Shown piece after piece: positions 1 to 6,546 of a DNA stretch of 36,631 bases (within the stretch, counting starts at the first letter, position 1; every line of letters starts with the position of its first letter). The DNA lies in contig JAJRYR010000051.1 of NCBI GenBank assembly GCA_024275655.1, positions 1 to 36,631 on the forward strand, given 5' to 3'. The translations under genes and the position numbers were made by a program. This stretch comes from an archaeon (GTDB lineage: Archaea > B1Sed10-29 > WALL01 > WAMD01). Under the pieces are notes generated by a model, which was not told the origin of the DNA, searched no databases, and saw only the letters and a list, made by a program, of their open reading frames with translations.

Positions 1-1080
1 AGGGCTGGGCTGCTAATAGATCAGGCGATACTCGTTTGTAATAAGGCGGTTCCGCCCAGGGCTAGGACAGGAAAGCTGATGGTCAGGAACTTCTTTGCTA
101 GCTCATGGCTCATTGGATTGAGACACTTGTACAAAAGATACCCCTCACCTCAGGCTTATTTTACAATAGGGATGGCATTTGACCCACTATCAGAAAAGGT
201 AAAGGGGAGGTACCGTATATCTGGGGTTATTGTTGGTAATACCGGTATCTCCCAAATGGTTAAGATTGTGAAGGAACTGCTGTCTGCATTTAACATATCT
301 CCCGAGATAGTGAGGGATGTAACAGGAGACACTTTGTTTGTCCCTAACTCCTTCCATTCAATATCCTCGAAGGGCATAAGGATTGGGTATGTTGCTCAAC
401 TCTCCTTCACCTCACTTGAATATGCCGGGATAGAGGAACCAGTGGTCATATTTGATTTAGACCTCTTGAATACTTATCGGGCAATGGGCAAGGAACCACT
501 GAGCGATCTATATCCTTATTTATTTGGGGAATGGTACCTGCCAGATGAGGAAATAGCAAAGCATTTAGAGATACATAAAAAACCCGCTAGCTTACTGGGT
601 AGGGAGATCCTAGTAGCCCTGAGAAAGAATGCGGAGCTGTATGCCTCTCAACCGGCCCCATGTGAATTCAAAGTGTATGAGAAGGAATTTGAGGAAAAGG
701 CCCTAGAGGTTTGGATAATTGGGTATGAGAAGAGCTTGGTAGGACCAGGATTCAACAATGAGATAATTGTCTACAAGGGAAGCATTCTAGCTTTGCCCAC
801 TACTGGGGACCACGAGGCATTATTGAATGGAGTTAGGACTGGAATAAAGCTGGGAGATGCCCTAGCTAATTACGTGGCCGCTGAGATAGAAAAGGACCCA
901 CTTAGGCCAAGAGAGTTTAAGTTTGATGTCACCAGTATTGAAAATGCAAATGTATACATACCGAAGCAGGTTCAGGAATATATCAAGCACATAGGGGCGG
1001 ACATAAATCTAGAGGCACCAGTATATTTCAAAGTGGAAGCGAGGATAAGGAAGTTGTGGGTTTACAGGAAGGGCCAGTGA
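1..1080 (+). CDS. Unrecognised protein, 5' end cut by the window edge
   Basis: I do not recognise this family. The frame is open from base 1 through the first ATG at position 79, and the roughly 26 codons before it look coding, so the gene very probably begins outside the window and the ATG at 79 is internal. The visible part is about 359 residues. It is a soluble mixed alpha/beta protein with no signal peptide, no membrane segment and no cysteine cluster. Gly-rich turns occur in the C-terminal half (LVGPGFNNE, LPTTGDHEAL). It ends convergently with the small membrane gene on the other strand, 17 bases away, with a T-rich hairpin between. It is the only + strand gene in the first 11 kb, so it belongs to a separate transcription unit. 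Confidence 0.75.
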   Translation, partial: RAGLLIDQAILVCNKAVPPRARTGKLMVRNFFASSWLIGLRHLYKRYPSPQAYFTIGMAFDPLSEKVKGRYRISGVIVGNTGISQMVKIVKELLSAFNISPEIVRDVTGDTLFVPNSFHSISSKGIRIGYVAQLSFTSLEYAGIEEPVVIFDLDLLNTYRAMGKEPLSDLYPYLFGEWYLPDEEIAKHLEIHKKPASLLGREILVALRKNAELYASQPAPCEFKVYEKEFEEKALEVWIIGYEKSLVGPGFNNEIIVYKGSILALPTTGDHEALLNGVRTGIKLGDALANYVAAEIEKDPLRPREFKFDVTSIENANVYIPKQVQEYIKHIGADINLEAPVYFKVEARIRKLWVYRKGQ

Positions 1081-1082
1081 TC

Positions 1083-1112
1083 GCATTCTTTTATTTTTTA
1101 TTTTTCGAATGC
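1083..1112. terminator. Bidirectional T-rich terminator between convergent genes
   Basis: The 6-base arms GCATTC (1083-1088) and GAATGC (1107-1112) flank an A/T run that reads as long T tracts on the + strand and A tracts on the minus strand. It sits exactly where the + gene ending at 1080 meets the minus gene ending at 1098. Archaeal termination is known to use T tracts, so a role for both genes is inferred. The minus gene's stop codon lies inside the element. Confidence 0.5.
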
Positions 1113-1391
1113 ATTTTTGCTTGCTATCCAGCTGGTTACTAGAAATGCTAGAAACCACCATATTTTTTGTGGTCCATTCAAAACACCAATAAATGGGAGA
1201 ACCAAGATCCAAAATCTAGAGGCGATCAGCAATTCTCCCCTTCCAGTATATTTTGCCCCTGCCAGCAGGATAATGCTGACGAGCAAATACACTGTACCCA
1301 ACAGCGGGTACACCCAGTACGTAGTGAGAAAACCTAGTGCTAGAACGATAACAAGTAGGATCCCCCTGGCGAGTTCATTCCTTATTTGCAT
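1098..1391 (-). CDS. Small membrane protein, unknown function
   Basis: A 97-residue hydrophobic protein with three to four predicted membrane spans: about residues 8-25, 28-46, 58-72 and 77-90, judged by eye. A short basic N-terminus (MQIRNELARG) suggests the inside-positive orientation. It has no recognisable catalytic motif. It starts four bases after the stop of the Bud32 gene and is therefore the last gene of the pyrophosphatase/ferritin-like/Bud32 run. I infer co-transcription but not a shared function. The length and composition are protein-like and the frame is uninterrupted, which is why I accept it as a gene. Confidence 0.6.
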   Translation of the reverse strand: MQIRNELARGILLVIVLALGFLTTYWVYPLLGTVYLLVSIILLAGAKYTGRGELLIASRFWILVLPFIGVLNGPQKIWWFLAFLVTSWIASKNAFEK

Positions 1392-1395
1392 GTTT

Positions 1396-1995
1396 TCACC
1401 TCATGTACTTTGCCCTCTTTTCAATCTCTTCTATCTTTTTGAGTATTTCATCTCCAGCATTATACCCTTCTAGGAAGGCATTCCAAACCTCACTGAAAAC
1501 ATCCCAATGACTGGCTTTTAACATTCTCTTAAAGACAACGAGATCTGTGGCTTTGTCCTCTAGTCTACTGCTCCTTTCTGCTAGGCCAAAGTCTATTAAC
1601 CAGAGATTTTCTCCATCCCAGAGAAAGTTGCTCGTTGTCAGATCATTGTGTATTATTTCAAGCTCGTGCAATGCTTTCACAGCTTTGCCCATTCTCCTTC
1701 CTAGATCTTTGACCATTTTGCCTTTGTAGAGGAGATTCCTTACCTTATCTCCATCCACCCATTCTAGAACAATTTCAAAATTTTTGGTATCCATGTCCAG
1801 TACATGTGGTGTTCTCACAGCTGATCTGACCTTTCTTAACATTCTTGCTTCGTTCTTCAGTCTAGTGGCCCTTATCTTTAGGTCTAATTCAGGATGCCGA
1901 TAGGTTTTTGCAATTCTTCTTTTCCTAACACAAGGTATGCCCAGCCAGACATCCTTCCAAAGTTCTGCTTCTGCTCCCAGGTATATTAGTTCCAT
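1396..1995 (-). CDS. bud32: KEOPS complex kinase/ATPase Bud32 (PRPK family)
   Basis: Bud32 is the small RIO-like kinase of the KEOPS complex. It activates Kae1 for the t6A modification of ANN-decoding tRNAs. The 199-residue protein has the Bud32 signature: a basic segment with the ATP-binding lysine (CVRKRRIAKTYRHPELD, about residues 22-38), the catalytic loop IHNDLTTSNFL near residue 115 with the HxDxxxxN pattern, and the metal-binding DFG in LIDFGLAE. The length is normal for a stand-alone archaeal Bud32. In many archaea it is fused to Kae1. Here Kae1 is a separate gene about 9 kb away. The ATG directly follows the TAG stop of the ferritin-like gene, indicating one operon. Confidence 0.93.
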   Translation of the reverse strand: MELIYLGAEAELWKDVWLGIPCVRKRRIAKTYRHPELDLKIRATRLKNEARMLRKVRSAVRTPHVLDMDTKNFEIVLEWVDGDKVRNLLYKGKMVKDLGRRMGKAVKALHELEIIHNDLTTSNFLWDGENLWLIDFGLAERSSRLEDKATDLVVFKRMLKASHWDVFSEVWNAFLEGYNAGDEILKKIEEIEKRAKYMR

Positions 1996-2403
1996 CTATT
2001 GCACCCCATGCCTGGACTTCAGTTTTTCTACTATTTCCCTCAAAATTTGCTCGTGTCTTCTCTCGTCTTCTATTATTGTTTCTAGAGCTTCCCTTTCTAT
2101 TGGCTTTATGTTGGGATCACTAAGTGCAGATTCATACAACTGCCTAGCACCGACTTCTTCTTCCATCCCACGCTCCAGTAGAACCTCTATCTCCTCCTCT
2201 GATAGATCTCTGTACAGTTTTGCACCTACCCTTCCCCTCAAAAGTTCATCAAACGTGTCTGCATGAGTCAGTGATTCTATAATTAGAGTCATTAATGACT
2301 TTCTTATATCGGGGTCCCGTATTCTCTTCATGTAGTCAATATACAAATCTATGATGTCTAACTCCTTTTCAATAAATCTCCTAAAATCTACAGCACTAAC
2401 CAT
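1996..2403 (-). CDS. Ferritin-like / rubrerythrin-type diiron protein
   Basis: A 135-residue, almost entirely helical, acidic protein with the pattern of a four-helix ferritin-like fold. Candidate metal ligands are E12/E14, E43 with H47 (spacing ExxxH), E81-E83, and the classic ExxH in EDERRHEQ (E114, H117). Rubrerythrin-type proteins carry diiron sites and act in peroxide or iron metabolism. No rubredoxin cysteine motif follows, so it is a stripped erythrin-like version. The first helix pair deviates from ExxH, so the site may be partial or non-iron. It lies between the pyrophosphatase, whose stop is 48 bases upstream, and Bud32. A TATA-like stretch (AAAAATTTAAA, about 2435-2446) could give it its own promoter. 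Confidence 0.65.
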   Translation of the reverse strand: MVSAVDFRRFIEKELDIIDLYIDYMKRIRDPDIRKSLMTLIIESLTHADTFDELLRGRVGAKLYRDLSEEEIEVLLERGMEEEVGARQLYESALSDPNIKPIEREALETIIEDERRHEQILREIVEKLKSRHGVQ

Positions 2404-2451
2404 TACAACCCCTATATTTTGTGGGTGTGGGGGTTTAAATTTTTCCAGCCT

Positions 2452-4461
2452 TTATAGGATATGCATGGCCAGTATCAATGGTGCAAATACTAGGGAGACC
2501 ATACTCATGAGCTTTATTAGGATGTTTAAGCTAGGACCACTTGTATCCTTGAATGGATCCCCAACTGTGTCACCAACAACTGCCGCCTTGTGGGCCTCGC
2601 TTCCCTTGCCTCCAAGGTAGCCAGACTCTATGTATTTCTTTGCATTATCCCACGCTCCTCCAGCATTGGCCATGAAGATTGCCAATAGGAAGCCAGTGGC
2701 TGTTGCTCCTATCAGTAGGCCACCCAAGGCCTCCGGACCCAGAATTATTCCCACTAGGATCGGGCTTATTATTGCCATAACACCTGGGACTATCATCTCC
2801 TTTATTGCATGTTGAGTGGATATCTCCACACATCTAGCGTAGTCTGGTTTTGCCTTCCCTTCCAGAAGGCCCTTTATCTTCTTGAACTGCCTTCTCACCT
2901 CTTCAACCATCTTTTCAGCTGTTCTTCCAACTGCCTGCATAGTCATAGCAGAGAATGCGAATGGTAGCATTGCCCCTATGAATAACCCAGATAGAACCAG
3001 TGGATTTGAGATTGCCAGTTTCTCCGGTGTTAAATGTGTTGCTTGCATGTATGCTGAAATCAGTGCCAAAGCAGTTAGGGCGGCAGAACCTATTGCGAAC
3101 CCTTTACCCACAGCCGCAGTTGTGTTTCCCAGTGCATCTAGAGCATCAGTTCTTCTTCTTGTTTGCTTTGGTAGTCTTGCCATTTCAGCTATTCCCCCAG
3201 CATTATCTGCCACAGGCCCGTATGCATCTGTGGACAAGGTTATTCCGAGTGTTGAAAGCATACCCACTGCAGCTATGGCTATTCCATATAGTCCTGCCCA
3301 ATGGTATGCAAGTAGGATCGCTATTGCGATGGTTATGACAGGAACTGCAGTGGATTTCATTCCAACAGAAATTCCAGCTATGATATTTGTGGCAGTACCT
3401 GTTTTACTAGCATCTGCTATGAATTTCGTATCTGGATAGTTCTCAGAGGTAAAGTATTCTGTTACGTATCCTATGATTATTCCAGAGACTAGTCCAGTTG
3501 CTATGGCCAGGAATAGGTTTGTTCCATTTGGTATTGTTGTGGTAACTAAGAAGGTGAGTACAATTATTAGCACTGCGGATGTCATTGTTCCTTTTCTCAG
3601 TGCCCACAAGAGATTGGACATGCTAACTTCCTCTTTTGTTTTGACGAAGAAGGTTCCAATTAAGGAGGATATTATACCTAATCCTGCTATTCCAAGAGGT
3701 AAAAGAGCACCAGTAGTTCCTAACGTGAGATAACCAAGCGCCATGGCAGCTATTATACTCCCAACATAGGACTCGAACAGGTCCGCACCCATACCAGCGA
3801 CATCACCAACGTTGTCTCCTACATTGTCTGCAATGACTGCAGGATTCCTGGGATCGTCTTCAGGTATTCCTGCCTCTACTTTCCCGACCAGGTCTGCACC
3901 AACATCTGCGCCCTTTGTGTATATCCCTCCCCCAACTCTTGCAAACAAAGCAATGGAACTAGCTCCAAACCCAAATCCAATTATTAGTTCCAAGGCGTTC
4001 TCCAGTCCAAAATTTGATTCTAGGAGTAGTAGGACTAATGCCAGTCCAAGCAAGCCAAGGCCGACAACAGTCATTCCCATTACTGATCCCGCAGAGAAAG
4101 CTATCCTCAAAGCAGAGTTTAAACTTTTTTCTGCGGCCTCGGCTGTCCTGGCGTTTGCTGTGGTTGCTATTTCCATTCCAAAGTACCCCGCACTTGCAGA
4201 CAGTAGTGCTCCAATCACGAATGCTAAGGCAGTCCACCAACTCACTGTTATGCCTAGCACCAGCGCCATTAAAACAACAAAACCTAGAAGGATTGTATAC
4301 TCACTTTTTAGATAAGCTCTGGCCCCTTCCTTTATAGCTTGGTTTATTTCGGATACCTTCCTCTTCTTTATTTCAATGGTTGAGATTTTGTATGCCGTAT
4401 AAGCAGAATATATCAGAGCAGCTACACCAGCCAATATTGCCAGAATAACTTGCCATTCCAT
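2452..4461 (-). CDS. hppA: K+-dependent membrane-bound pyrophosphatase, predicted Na+-pumping type
   Basis: An integral-membrane ion pump driven by hydrolysis of pyrophosphate, about 669 residues with about 16 membrane spans. The substrate site is intact: the DD and DNVGDNVGD acidic clusters (about residues 204-222), and near the C-terminus DNAKK and [27 protein letters not shown] carries the alanine typical of K+-dependent enzymes, where K+-independent forms have lysine. After DNVGD the helix reads [10 protein letters not shown], with the glutamate placed as in Na+-PPases (Thermotoga type) instead of one turn later as in plant H+-PPases. Na+ or mixed Na+/H+ transport is therefore predicted. 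I choose ATG 4461, preceded by GGGGGTG. A GTG two codons upstream (4467) is possible. Confidence 0.95.
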   Translation of the reverse strand: MEWQVILAILAGVAALIYSAYTAYKISTIEIKKRKVSEINQAIKEGARAYLKSEYTILLGFVVLMALVLGITVSWWTALAFVIGALLSASAGYFGMEIATTANARTAEAAEKSLNSALRIAFSAGSVMGMTVVGLGLLGLALVLLLLESNFGLENALELIIGFGFGASSIALFARVGGGIYTKGADVGADLVGKVEAGIPEDDPRNPAVIADNVGDNVGDVAGMGADLFESYVGSIIAAMALGYLTLGTTGALLPLGIAGLGIISSLIGTFFVKTKEEVSMSNLLWALRKGTMTSAVLIIVLTFLVTTTIPNGTNLFLAIATGLVSGIIIGYVTEYFTSENYPDTKFIADASKTGTATNIIAGISVGMKSTAVPVITIAIAILLAYHWAGLYGIAIAAVGMLSTLGITLSTDAYGPVADNAGGIAEMARLPKQTRRRTDALDALGNTTAAVGKGFAIGSAALTALALISAYMQATHLTPEKLAISNPLVLSGLFIGAMLPFAFSAMTMQAVGRTAEKMVEEVRRQFKKIKGLLEGKAKPDYARCVEISTQHAIKEMIVPGVMAIISPILVGIILGPEALGGLLIGATATGFLLAIFMANAGGAWDNAKKYIESGYLGGKGSEAHKAAVVGDTVGDPFKDTSGPSLNILIKLMSMVSLVFAPLILAMHIL

Positions 4462-4489
4462 GTCCACACCCCCGTTGCCGATAATTATA

Positions 4490-4508
4490 CCAAGGTTATT
4501 TTTAAGGG
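4490..4508 (-). promoter_or_regulatory. Candidate TATA box for the pyrophosphatase operon
   Basis: The minus strand reads CCCTTAAAAATAACC about 40 bases upstream of the pyrophosphatase ATG at 4461. That would give a short leader including the GGGGGTG Shine-Dalgarno sequence. A second AT-rich element, GTATAATTATC, lies closer (about 4478-4488). The box overlaps the stop codon of the upstream gene. Confidence 0.4.
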
Positions 4509-5782
4509 TTAGCCTTTGTCAGTTTGTAGAGTAGGTAGAACAGTTGCCATCTTGTAAACTCTGTGTAGAATCCAAGACCTAGAATGGATAATCCTTTTTT
4601 ATTTACGACATTTATTGTTCTAGAAACCACTCCCTTGATGTCTAATTTTCCATTAACAAACTTTTGGGAGAAGTTTATAGCATCCACCACTGCCCTTAAT
4701 TGGTTTCTTTCAATTATGCTAGAGGAGTAGGAATAGGGCAGACCTAGTCTAGTTTCACCAAACAAGAGACCTTCTTGACCCAGTTTGATTTTTGGCAGTT
4801 TATTCTTCATGACTACTTCTTCATAGGATGGCTTGGTGACCAATTCCTTTCCCAACCTTCTCTTTTTTAGCTCTCCATTGTTGTACATAATCACCGTGTT
4901 TGGGTGGGAACAGCCGTCCAGAATAATTGTGTTTGGATACTCCAGATCTTCTGTTCCGAGTACTGCTCTTAAATCTCCATAACTAGCAAGCCATTCCTCT
5001 CCAGGGGATATCCATGCCAGGTCCCTTATTGTTTTTACAAACGCATACCCTTTCTCTGGTTTATAGTATGCGTATCCCCTAGACAGCATCTCAAGTAATT
5101 CTAGACTTATGTTTGATAGGGATGTTTTTCCCTCTGGAATCAGCATACCCTCAATCCTTCCAGCATTTGGTACTCTGATCCTATCTGGATTGTGAACTCG
5201 TACTTTGATACCATTTATCTCTACTCCAGATCCTATAAACGCTAGATAATTGTTCTCAGCTAGAAATCTTCTGACCTCCATTTGATCCTCAAGGTTTTGC
5301 TTGATTTCTAGAATTCTCTTGTATCTATCCTCATTTAGATTTTTCACTTCCTTAACAAGTTTTGGGAACACTCTCTCAAACGCCCTTGCTAGTGATTTTC
5401 CGTCTATATCTCTTCCCTTTTTTGGGATCCTGAAATGGAATTTTATTTTGATTTTTGTTTTTTCTTTATTGAACTCTATCCCAGATCTAGGGACCAGTGC
5501 AGATGTTGGTCTTTGGAAGTCAATCCAGCTCAATCCTTCTTTTTTTGATTTCTTGTAAAAGAATTGGAGTAAGTAGTGTTCTAGAGCGAGAGTTGTGCCC
5601 TTCCATAGTTCCTCAGGGAATGTGTTTTTGAATATGATGTACCCGACCCCATAGCTTCTTTTTCTCGTTGGGACATTCGTTATTTCTAGTATGTATTCTC
5701 TAAATCCATGAGTTCCCAGTATCTTTCTTATTTTCTCGATTGGCTTCCCATGCAAAAGATGCACTTTCATATCATCCCTCAC
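4502..5782 (-). CDS. Protein resembling a degenerate ABC-class ATPase (COG3044-like)
   Basis: A 426-residue protein without membrane segments. The order of the N-terminal half recalls the poorly characterised 'predicted ATPase of the ABC class' family (COG3044). A helical lead-in is followed by [17 protein letters not shown], a strand-rich [19 protein letters not shown], and [19 protein letters not shown], where that family has its conserved GR, RxxL and 'xxAFVA' segments. This is recall-based and only moderately certain. The expected Walker A loop is absent: the region reads [17 protein letters not shown]. The Walker B region is replaced by [10 protein letters not shown], so ATP hydrolysis is doubtful. 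The gene overlaps the reverse gyrase stop by four bases (GTGA). An ATG at 5770 preceded by GTGAGGG is a good alternative start. Its position suggests a role linked to reverse gyrase, which is inference. Confidence 0.5.
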   Translation of the reverse strand: MRDDMKVHLLHGKPIEKIRKILGTHGFREYILEITNVPTRKRSYGVGYIIFKNTFPEELWKGTTLALEHYLLQFFYKKSKKEGLSWIDFQRPTSALVPRSGIEFNKEKTKIKIKFHFRIPKKGRDIDGKSLARAFERVFPKLVKEVKNLNEDRYKRILEIKQNLEDQMEVRRFLAENNYLAFIGSGVEINGIKVRVHNPDRIRVPNAGRIEGMLIPEGKTSLSNISLELLEMLSRGYAYYKPEKGYAFVKTIRDLAWISPGEEWLASYGDLRAVLGTEDLEYPNTIILDGCSHPNTVIMYNNGELKKRRLGKELVTKPSYEEVVMKNKLPKIKLGQEGLLFGETRLGLPYSYSSSIIERNQLRAVVDAINFSQKFVNGKLDIKGVVSRTINVVNKKGLSILGLGFYTEFTRWQLFYLLYKLTKANP

Positions 5783-6489
5783 AGATCTCTTATTATCTCG
5801 TTCAATGCTCTCAAAGCATTTTGATAGTTGTATCCTGTTTCTATTTTATCCATTATCTCTTCAAGTTCTCTAGTAAATTCCACACTTACGTAGTCCCTAT
5901 ATCTAGATTGTAGGAATTTATTAACCAATATGCCCTTTTTAGTGGGTATCAAAAATCCAGATTTTGCAATAATATACTTTCTATCTGAAAGAGTTTGAAT
6001 TATCTTTGCATATGTGCTTGGCCTACCAATTCCTTCCTCCTTCATCTTTGTGATTATTTCTCCAAAAGTGTATGGTTTAGCTTTTGGAACCAGTTTTGTT
6101 ACTACCTTCTCTGGTATGTATGTCCCCGGTTTTATTTTTGATTCTTTGATTGGCACATCCAGATCCCATCCATGTTCTAGGACGGTTTCAATTGCAGTTA
6201 CTTCCTTTTCAAGATTTGATAATTTGAATTTGTAATTGACAACCTTTGCTTTTACTGCTCTCATCTGGCTTCTAATGAATCTTCTGAATATCAGTTCGTA
6301 CAGCGCCAGGTGGTCCCTGCTTAAACTAGCTCCTCGCATCGCCAAGAATTGTTTTAACTGCTGAACATCCATGGCTCGGGTGGGCCTTATACACTCATGT
6401 GCCCCTTCCCCCTCTTTGCTCTTCCATCTTCTGGCATGGAAGTATTCCTCTCCAAACTTTTTGGATATATACTCTTTGGCTATTTTCAT
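5779..6489 (-). CDS. rgy: Reverse gyrase, C-terminal part of topoisomerase domain (out of frame with the N-terminal part)
   Basis: This 236-residue stretch is the end of the type IA topoisomerase half: KEYISKKFGEEYFHARRW, HECIRPTRAMD (the conserved 'HEAIRPT' element, near residue 31), and GIGRPSTYAKIIQTL near residue 154. The first in-frame ATG (6489) is not a natural gene start. The same frame reads upstream through ITYHRTDSTRVS, which contains the catalytic tyrosine (codon 6526-6528), to a TGA five codons before ITY, and no start codon lies in between. On its own this piece would lack the active-site tyrosine. It makes sense only as the continuation of the upstream reading frame after a -1 shift or one missing base. 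Joined to the N-terminal part the protein is about 1149 residues, normal for reverse gyrase. Confidence 0.85.
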   Translation of the reverse strand: MKIAKEYISKKFGEEYFHARRWKSKEGEGAHECIRPTRAMDVQQLKQFLAMRGASLSRDHLALYELIFRRFIRSQMRAVKAKVVNYKFKLSNLEKEVTAIETVLEHGWDLDVPIKESKIKPGTYIPEKVVTKLVPKAKPYTFGEIITKMKEEGIGRPSTYAKIIQTLSDRKYIIAKSGFLIPTKKGILVNKFLQSRYRDYVSVEFTRELEEIMDKIETGYNYQNALRALNEIIRDL

Positions 6490-6522
6490 TCCCAGGTTTG
6501 ATACTCTAGTTGAGTCTGTTCT

Positions 6523-6546
6523 GTGGTAGGTTATGAAACCCCCTCA
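6523..6546 (-). other. Frameshift site at a G5 run in reverse gyrase
   Basis: The minus strand reads GAG GGG GTT TCA TAA in the upstream frame and stops. One extra G in the run (plus-strand C run 6539-6543), or a -1 slip on GGG, gives GAG GGG GGT TTC ATA ACC TAC, that is E-G-G-F-I-T-Y. This joins seamlessly to the conserved active-site motif. Alternatives are a homopolymer sequencing or assembly error, a true mutation, or programmed -1 frameshifting. I see no strong downstream stem-loop. Confidence 0.85.

Noticed and set aside
2882-3439. Long open frame opposite the pyrophosphatase
   Set aside because: It is the antisense shadow of a membrane protein with regular codon bias. It has no Shine-Dalgarno sequence and overlaps a certain gene.
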